DNA of 64,000 bases from Isoetes taiwanensis (taxonomy: Eukaryota; Streptophyta; Lycopodiopsida; Isoetales; Isoetaceae). Under the pieces are notes generated by a model. That model did not search any database, was not told where the DNA came from, and saw only the letters and a program-made list of their open reading frames with translations. Positions 56,364-64,000 of the stretch are shown one piece after another. The stretch spans positions 1,920,001 to 1,984,000 of the forward strand of contig JAJEKV010000026.1 in assembly GCA_021234155.1 (NCBI GenBank), read 5' to 3'. Position numbers and translations under genes: made by a program. Within the stretch, counting starts at the first letter, position 1; each line of letters opens with the position of its first letter.

Positions 56364-56945
56364 ATCATGCCCCTGTGGACGCTAAGGGTATAGAGCGGAA
56401 CATTTACATTCTTGTTTTTTCCAATAAGTTTCTAAAAGATTCTACTGATATAAAATATTTACACAAGTCCCTTGGTTCCATCTGAAATAGTGATTGAATT
56501 TCTCCCGGATGTCTCCATAAGCAGGACAATTCAGAAACGTGTGTGCTTCGTCTTCCACCTGCTTTTGGAAAACATACAAAACCTATCATTGCATGTTGTT
56601 CGGTCCCAACGACATGTTCACTTCTTAATCCATGTACATTCATCCTGTACCATGCAATTACATGTCTATGATAGGAAGAAATTGGTGAATTCAGGTATTT
56701 CTATTCTACATATGTCACCATTGAATTACATTATCCGTGTACTGAACCATTCGTGAACTTGGCTTTTCCCCACAATCTAACTATAGCTTTATTCTGAACT
56801 AAATCTCAGGCACCTATAACTGAATCTGGCTAGTTATCTTCCTTTATGCCCCATTTTAATGCCCAATCTAACACATCTCTATGCCAGCCATTCTCCTTTG
56901 AAACCTGTAAAGCCTTGTGGCACCTTATACCATGTCACCAAAGGT
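56364..56945 (-). mobile_element. LINE 3' fragment
   Basis: On the minus strand one frame reads RDVLDWALKWGIKEDN near 56880, YHRHVIAWYRMNVHG, and then QVEDEAHTFLNCPAYGDIRE near 56550. That is the Cys/His C-terminal segment seen at the end of plant LINE RT proteins. It is broken by stops. The upstream border with the quinone oxidoreductase pseudogene is uncertain (56890-56960). Confidence 0.65.
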
Positions 56946-57514
56946 GTGAGGTCAATAACCTTCTCTTTTGGAGCAGAATACGTTGTAATGTCGACAAGGT
57001 ATAACTATTGTACAATGAATAACAACATCAAATTTGGAACCTGAAGGACTCTTCAATGCATCCCCTTTTGGAGTTTGGTAATCAAGCACCTCATCTGTGC
57101 CAAGGCTTTTCACTAGCTCAATGTTCCGAGAATCGCATGTTACTGTTACATGAGCTCCTCCAAGCTGCATAACATATGATTTGTAAACACATACTAGTGA
57201 TCATACCTCTAACATACTTATTCTTGTACACAATTAACGCAAGAAATATAACTACTTTTCCCCAAAGCATGAGCAATATATGCAACCAACCTATACAACA
57301 TAAGTGCCAACAGCTCCAGCTATAGTGATAAGTATAATCCCATTTAGTCACTATCAAACTTAACTCCAGCAGTATCTCTAAGACTTTGAAGTGTTGTAAG
57401 CACAACCACAGGAAGAGCAGCAACATCTAGAGAAGACACATCCGATGGTACTTTTGTAGTATATTTTAGTGATGCAACTGCATACTCTGAAAATGCTCTA
57501 CCAATGCAAGGGAC
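56946..57514 (-). pseudogene. Quinone oxidoreductase-like (ceQORH type) pseudogene fragment with intron
   Basis: The minus strand exon (57514-57291) follows TTCTTCAG and reads FSEYAVASLKYTTKVPSDVS and LPVVVLTTLQSLRDTAGVKF. After a frameshift it continues ILITIAGAVGTYVV, the nucleotide-binding Gly-rich loop of medium-chain reductases. A 126-bp intron (57290-57165) starts GTTGG and ends GTTATGCAG. The next exon reads LGGAHVTVTCDSRNIELVKS and LGTDEVLDYQTPKGDALKSP, then after another frame change EKVIDLTP. The last codon before the intron is TAG where the family has CAG (Gln). Frameshifts and this stop make it a pseudogene. Such enzymes reduce quinones or reactive carbonyls with NADPH. Confidence 0.78.
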
Positions 57515-57792
57515 CTGAAGAAAGGAAGTTAATTTCCCAACTTCATGAATCGCAAGGAATCTTGCAAGGAATGCATGACAACATGGGGGATGGGGGAGAA
57601 GCATCTTTTACCCAGACATTGAAGAAAGGATGCAGGAGGAGGGTGGCGAGATCGATTAGACGGGACCCATAAAGCTCCTTCTCGTGAAGCTTTCCATCGT
57701 CTACATGTTGCTCCGAGATCTTGGAATAGATCCAAGGATGCCCCTGGCATTGTTCCACTCAAGTGGACTATGTGCCATCCAAATGTCAGTTG

Positions 57793-58105
57793 TGACGGCA
57801 TGGCCGCCATGGTCTCTTCATCCACCGTATTACATTGTAAAGATATTATTTATGAATAAAAATTTGGTGGTGTTAGATGTGTTCTATAGTTTCTCGGCTC
57901 GCCATCCGAGAAAAGGAGGCCATTTGTGTTGTGTATACTTCAATTTTTTATTCACGTCCTTTCAGATGGAAATGATGGGGCCACCATGGTCTCTTCAATC
58001 ACTATAAACTATATTGTAATGCTATTATTTATCAATAAAAATTCTTTGAATAACTCGCCATTTGGGAGGAGGCCATTTGTAACCCTTAAGTATTTTTTCA
58101 CGCTA
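57793..58105. repeat. Diverged tandem duplication, about 170 bp
   Basis: Two units share in order: CCATGGTCTCTTCA, TATTATTTAT followed by AATAAAAATT, CTCGCCAT and GGAGGCCATTTGT. The first is about 57806-57960, the second about 57982-58105. Confidence 0.7.
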
Positions 58106-58492
58106 GAAAAACGTCTCTTATTCAAGCAATAATGCTGCACAAAATGACTTGCATGTCCTTTTGCCTTAAAACATGGTTCCAGAAAAAAGTGGGAATTGTA
58201 TGAGATCCTCTTTAATATAATGCAACTTATTTAAATTCGGACAAAATAATGACCAAAACTAATTACAATAAGTCAATCCTACGGTCCTAGGCACTTGAGT
58301 GCACGATTCGTGAATTCCCATGGTACTGCACTAAAATGTAATTTTCTTAGAAGTTATTTTGGCAGTTTTGTTGTAATGTTACACACTCACCCAGATAATA
58401 ACTCTATCTCCAGTGTTGAAGCCGGAAGCATCCAATGGCTAGAACAAAATTTTGAACGATGTACATGCACGTGGACAACCTAAGAATTACGC

Positions 58493-58521
58493 TTTTTTTT
58501 TTTTTTTTTTTTGGGGTGGGG
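58493..58521. repeat. T run joined to a G run
   Basis: About 20 T residues are followed by GGGGTGGGG. Confidence 0.9.
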
Positions 58522-58725
58522 ATGTTAGGACAAGCCTGCTAAGAAGGGAAGGAAATGGAATGGCAAAAAGAGAAAAATGAGGGAAAAATGGAAAGAAGGA
58601 ATTTTGTTTTGGGGGTTGGGGGGAATGTGTGTTAATGGAAGGGGAAAATGGAAAATGGAAAACGGGAAGAACAGAGAATGAAAAATGAAAACATGCAAAA
58701 TTTAACGTCTACGGAGACCAGGGAA

Positions 58726-58774
58726 TTTTTTTTTTTTTTTTTTTTTTTTGGGGGGGGGGGAGGGAGGGAGGGGG
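58726..58774. repeat. T run joined to a G run beside a LINE-end-like motif
   Basis: About 24 T residues pass into a G-rich run with GGGA steps. Just upstream (58705-58720) is ACGTCTACGGAGACCA, which resembles the LINE 3' motif CGTCCACGGAGACCA at about 59871. Confidence 0.85.
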
Positions 58775-59839
58775 TTTCATTGCTTTAATTTTAGATTATT
58801 AATGCTTTCTTCTCTCATTGCTACAATGTATTATTTATGTAAGCAATAAAATTATATTTATTTGTTTTGATTAGGTTCAGATCTTTATGCCATGTTCCGC
58901 CCTTTTTGGCGATTTTCTTTTGGGTTTCTTATGCATCTTTTATATCTTATTATGGTCACTCTTGATTTTGTGTGTCTTCAATCTTGCGAAACTGCTTGAT
59001 TAAATAGATCTATGTCATCGAGGGGGGAGGAGGGGGAGGAGATGATATGGGATTACACCACGTCACATCAAATGCCAATAGTAAATGAATTCACAAAATT
59101 TCTTCCCTATCATTTATTCTTATGTAAAAAATATTCACACCAACGAATCTTAAAGACAAAGTAATTAAGACTTCTAAAGTTGGTAAATGTCTAACATGGC
59201 CACTTGAATTAAAATATATGTTGATTTTATGGTGCGAATATAAACATTGTTGTTGCTAGATCGTGTTCCCTTATAGTTAACACGACAAAAGCATTGATTG
59301 GGTGGTCAACTAACCATAATACTAATAGTATTCACTGGCTATATATGTTTTAAATACTAAGTACGTCAAAGTAATCTTTGAATTAGATGTTAAATAGAGC
59401 ATGTAATGTTCACGTTATAACTTTTCCTTTGATAAAGATAAAGACAAACACATATTGTAGTTATATATTTGTCTATGCAAGGGTTAGCAATATCCTAATT
59501 GTTAGTATTATGCTTAATAATCAGCGACAAGAATGTCAACTCAGATGTCATGTTTATTAACGACAAAAAAAAAAAATTAAGCTGGCGATGTTTACGATTA
59601 ATATTATTGCTAAATCTTGTCTCCCTCCTCTGAACATGTTACAAACTATAATCAATATTTTAATTCTAAAAATAATTTTCTATAGCTAGTGAGCTAGAGC
59701 ATAAGGCCCACTGGCCTTAATCTGTTCATGAATTCATCTAGAACAATCATTTACGTCATGCATTTGTCTTAATTATAAAAAAAAGGAGCAAGAATTTTTA
59801 CTTTAATTATGCATATTCATAAAATAGAAGTTTGACTTA
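58775..59839. other. AT-rich, no gene seen
   Basis: No open frame of note and no recognisable element. Confidence 0.5.
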
Positions 59840-62800
59840 TAGAATAGAATAGAATAGAATATGATTTTATCGTCCACGGAGACCAACTGGCCTATGGGAC
59901 CCAAGTACAAAGAGAGAGCAGCAGGCGTATTACTACCAGGATTAAAAACCCCACCAAGGGTTTTCGGGAAAAACCTTAGTAGCAATAAGGATGCCGACAT
60001 ATGCACGCTTATATACATAATCGCAAAGTACAAATTGAGGTTAATGTCTGGACAGGGGGCATAACCGAGTCCGCGTATCCATTACCTCCCTGGAGGTACG
60101 ATCCCAACAAGCCTACAGAGGTCGTGTGCTCAAGAGCTCATGCAAGGCCCGATGGGGCACAACTAACCGAAAGCATACCGAGCCCCGATATGCCGGGTAT
60201 CACGGACAGCCCGGAGGGCGTGACTTTCATCCTCAATGGCCCTGTTGACAAAGATCGACAGACTTCCGTCCTCACGCGCGACCCGAATCCATCTCCCTGT
60301 CTCACGCGAGGTGGTGTGCACCGATGGAAGCAATCACCCTGCGCTTTTCATGGGTAGATGGGTGCGCAGGTAGTGGTGTGGGCCCCTCGTGAGCATGGGA
60401 TTAACCTCGCTGTCGATAATTTGCCACCTTGACATGTGACGGGCCTCTGATCCCAAAGCTTGGCCATGAAGCAAGCATCCAAGCACGCTTTAAAGGCGGG
60501 CGTTCCTTCGGTGTATGCACTAGTCCACATCCGGTGGTTCCGATATTCCATAGCGAGAATCACCGGGCTTGCTTGTCTTTTTCCAAAGAAGCTTTGAGTC
60601 GCCAAGGGCCCATCGCCACCGCCAAAGCAAGGTTGGGCGGTCGGGCTTCATCCATAGCCACCACCTTCCGAAGTAAATAATGTGACGCTCAAGCTGTAGC
60701 CCTCTCAGAATGGAAGGAAGCCCGCCTCCGGAGCAAGATCTAATATGGGACCGTGGACTTCACTCCCGGTGCCCGGGCCAAGAAGGCCTTCAGACTGCTC
60801 TAGATCGTTCCAAGTGGTGAGGGATATCACCGGCCCCCACACTTCGCCCCATAGAGGAGGACCCGGTTCAACCAAGGCCCTCGAACAAGTGTGCCTGGTG
60901 ACCCCATGCATACAGGCCGGCCTTGTATTTGTTTGTTTTGCATTGCATACTGTGGCTTTCCGGCTGCGAAGACCAGTAAACCCGATGGATGCATCCCAAA
61001 GTGTGGTAGTAGAAAACTCAATGCCCAAATACTTATAAGATCGAGCCACCTCCACTACCCCGCCTGGTAAGTGAATGAGGGAAGGCGGGTGCCGGATGAT
61101 GGGACCCGGCTGAGACTTTGTCTTGGCCAAGTTAACTCTCATGTCGCTGAATTGGCGTAGTGTCCAAAGCATCCGTGTGGCGCTGTATGTCCTCCGGGGT
61201 ATATGCGGCAGGTCAACATCATCGCGATATATGAGTTGCCTGGATTATGTGGTGCATCAACCGAGCCTCCGCAGGTGCTTTCCTAGCCATTCTTCTAGCG
61301 GGTCAATGTACAAAGCCGAAAAGCCGCCGTGGATAGAGGGCAGCCCCGTGCACCCCAATGTTACTAACAACGGCCTCCCCGACAAGGTGTGAGACGAATC
61401 GGAGCAAGCCTCGTGATAGTTCAGAGTATAGCATTCCGCAAGTCGATGGGGTCCCTAGTCGCCTCAATCGTCCCCACAACTTATCCCCGAGGCACTCAGG
61501 TCAAAAGCCTTTAAGCGAAATCCACAAAGCAACAAGATGCATTCTCGGGCGTTGATTCCGCTATCCTCTATGAGTGTTCGCAGAGTGAAGATATGGTCAA
61601 TAGTAGAATGCCGCAAGTGAGAGCCCGCGACTTCTCAATCCTCCGCCCAAAGTGTCGGGCCGCCGCTCAAGAATCCCTAAGAAGCAACTTGGCAAAGACA
61701 GAACGATCATAATGGTACGATAGTTGGTCGGGTCGTGGGGGTCCCCCGCTTTGTATATGGGCACAACTCTACCGGTAGTCCAAAGGCGGAGGGGGGAGCC
61801 TTCTTGCAATGCCCCTCGCTGAAGAGTGTTTGTGAGAACCCCAAGCACCATTGGGGGCCCACCCCACTTGAGAAGCTCAATCGCATACCATCCAAATCTG
61901 GCCGCCTTCCCCGTTAGCGAAGGCGCTGGTGCCCATTATGACATCCCCTTCAAGAATGACCGCTAGGCCTGCCTCACATGAGGTACCGGTGCCCTGGCTT
62001 CCCATTGGGTCATACAAATTTAGCGCAAGTATCTCACCCATTGTTCCTGGGTAATATTTCCCTGTGGGGCTGGGCTTACTCAAGACCTTTCTCCGTAAGG
62101 TCCTAGGGTGGCGGCCTAGTAGACCAAACATCATTCTTGGTGAAGTTCGCAAGGTACCGCTTTCTTGGTCTTGAGGAAGGAGCGGTATTGACGGACGGCT
62201 CATGGGCGAATGGTGGGGGTCCAAAGACTTGGCGGAGCCATCGCTTTCAGCCTCCCGACATTCGGCCATCGAATCGATGATTGTGGGGAAGGTGGTTGCA
62301 GCCCCGTGGATCGCCGAGAGTGGCCTCTCCCAAAGCATCTGCCCCTACCCTCGGCGGAGCCGGTTCACCGGGCCGCCTCATTGCTGAAGTGTGGGGAGCC
62401 GCAACACTCCGTGAGCTCATGCTCAAGCATCCTCGCATAGACCGCCGCATGATCATAGTCCGGGCAACCGCGTGGTACATGGGGTGTTGGGGCAATGGGT
62501 GCTCGGTTGGCTCGCCAATCTATCCGCAAGAACAGGGCTGATGGTCTGAGTCTACTTCCTCGCCCCTACCACCGCCCCGACACCGGCAGCAGTGATCAAG
62601 TGTAGGCATTGCTCGCCCCGCTAGCACGTAATCCACCACACCGGGTGCAGCCCCCCGGTTCTCCTATCTACAAGTGAAGGGCCGAGGACGGCCACATCGC
62701 GGCGTACCCCATTGCAAATGACCGTGTCAAAGATATTGCCCAAAGAACAAAGGCCATTTGCCGGCCATACCGCGTCACCGGTCGCCATCCGACGCCCTTG

Positions 62801-63107
62801 GCCAAACCATCTCTCAAGGGTCCATTTGCAACACATCCTCGCCTAGAGGTGCTAATTTTGGGATCTGCCTCCCTCGTATGCGTGCATTGAAATCTCCAAG
62901 CAACATGACCTTGCCCAATTGTCTGTACTGCTGTATGTCATCATATAGATCGACATAGGGCTCCTGCTTGTCCACATCCAAGTGCGTGTGGTAAAAGTTG
63001 CTCTCAGCATGTGGGAAGTAGCAAGCCGCCACAAAGAGAGGGCTGCCATCGCTGTTCTGCACTCGTACCCACAGGTATCTGTTGTAAGAGAATGCCATTT
63101 CAGTACC
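59840..63107 (-). mobile_element. LINE (L1-type), 5'-truncated and frameshifted, with (TATTC)n tail
   Basis: On the minus strand, endonuclease sequence starts near 63100 (YLWVRVQNSDGSPLFVAACY, LGKVMLLGDFNARI with the catalytic GDFN). RT follows with LRLWTTGRVVPIYKAGDPHD and PTNYRTIM (61790-61710), then VNLAKTKSQPGP and SYKYLGIEFS (61140-61020). The Cys/His region near the end is broken. Frameshifts occur throughout and no frame covers a whole domain. The 3' part has a GC-rich hairpin (59929-59992), then CGATAAAATCATATTC and TATTC repeats. A 456-bp copy of its 3' end is at 36161-36616. Confidence 0.85.
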
Positions 63108-64000
63108 ACAAAAAAAAAAAAGTCATAATAGCATGTGAAGAGATAATAAATTAAGGTGCATTTGTATAAAAATGAGATTAGATTATTCTTGATGTAGCAA
63201 AGTATTCGCAATGTCATCTGTCAGAACTCTGAAGTCTCTGACATTCATTGTATAAAACTGAAGTATATGAATTTGCTACAACAAATACACATACATGGAG
63301 AAGACTCATTCAATCATATGATTAGAAGATATTTAAGCATTGTCGGTGCTTATATTTAACATAATATAATCACGTATACAAGCCTAGGTGGATTGGTCAC
63401 ATTCTAAGTATAAGACAAAAATAGTTTGTGGAATAAATTTTGTATTATATACATAGTTTATCTTTAGTATTTGTGACTTTGTATGCAGGAACAAGATATT
63501 TTTCAAAGTTTATTAAAGATAAAACAGTAATATTGCTTATTGCCTTGCATTTCCTAATCACAAAAATATAAAGGTAGATCTTTTTTTAATTTGAACAATA
63601 TGCATATTGCTTCAATGGAGTTACTGGTTGTATAGCTTAGAAATCAAATCAACAATATGAATACTTGTAACGGTGCCCAATGTTGCTGAGCATAAGTTGA
63701 AAATTTGTAAATGTTAAATTTAAAAATGTTTTGACTGCAGTGAGAAAAATGTCCAATAATCTTTTATTATAATAAAAATATCCAAAGATGGTAACATTGC
63801 CCAACATTGCTGACGAGTAGTGGGGAACCTGTAAAGTTATCATTCCATATATAAAGCAGTATCATTTTTCGTTTTAAAAAAAATAGGAGGTAATTTTTCT
63901 GGGCTGAGCGCAGCCCTGGCTCTGACACGTATGCACCCATTGCATTTTCAAATTGAGGAGAAAAGAAAAAAAACTAGGGATGCCACGTTTTTGTTCTTAT
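63108..64000. other. AT-rich, no gene seen
   Basis: Only short open frames without recognisable features. An A run at 63107-63120 marks the LINE boundary. Confidence 0.5.

Overview
The window looks like plant nuclear DNA from a large, repeat-rich genome. Direct evidence: decayed PLS-class pentatricopeptide-repeat (PPR) pseudogenes, a plant-type glutamate synthase fragment with a short GT-AG intron, a ceQORH-like quinone oxidoreductase pseudogene, plant-type Ty3/Gypsy elements (one with a chromodomain, one resembling the Tat/Athila group), LINEs, tRNA-derived SINEs and a CACTA-type MITE. I find no host gene that is convincingly intact. The number of PPR relics would suit a seed-free plant such as a fern, but that is inference and the species cannot be read from the sequence.

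Layout. 1-9023: a plus-strand Ty3/Gypsy chromovirus whose 5' LTR lies off the left edge, with two unrecognised ORFs upstream of gag, a decayed gag-pol, a 196-bp MITE inside the reverse transcriptase, and a 1.6-kb 3' LTR. 10.6-12.1 kb: a plus-strand PPR pseudogene. 12.1-17.0 kb: fragments of other retroelements, including a gag with three CCHC zinc knuckles and no visible pol. 17211-28262: a minus-strand LTR retrotransposon of about 11 kb with both LTRs, PBS and PPT. Its gag, protease and RT are broken, the integrase frame is open for 305 codons, a roughly 3-kb extra coding region follows the integrase, and a small GC3-rich ORF lies on the opposite strand. 28.42-30.31 kb: a 19-bp minisatellite of about 100 units. 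30.5-42.7 kb: mostly noncoding, with a tandem repeat split by a SINE, a glutamate synthase fragment, a truncated LINE and small tandem repeats. 42733-44374: a solo LTR of the same broad family as the 7425-9023 LTR, with a perfect 5-bp target duplication. 48.0-51.8 kb: a LINE inserted in an opposite-strand LINE that itself sits in a minus-strand PPR pseudogene. 51.8-52.1 kb: a second SINE. 53.1-55.8 kb: a large near-perfect inverted repeat with arms of about 1.3 kb. 56.06-57.5 kb: a (TTA)n array forming the tail of a LINE fragment, next to a quinone oxidoreductase pseudogene. 59.8-63.1 kb: a minus-strand LINE.

The genes do not form a pathway; the window is a record of nested insertions and decay. 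The features I would look at first are the inverted repeat, the SINE pair whose acceptor-like stem shows a compensatory change, the LTR hairpin kept as a fold despite sequence change, the extra sense and antisense ORFs of the 11-kb element, the pentanucleotide and trinucleotide LINE tails, and an apparent CAG/CTG loss pattern in the broken parts of the elements that may be an assembly or methylation artefact.
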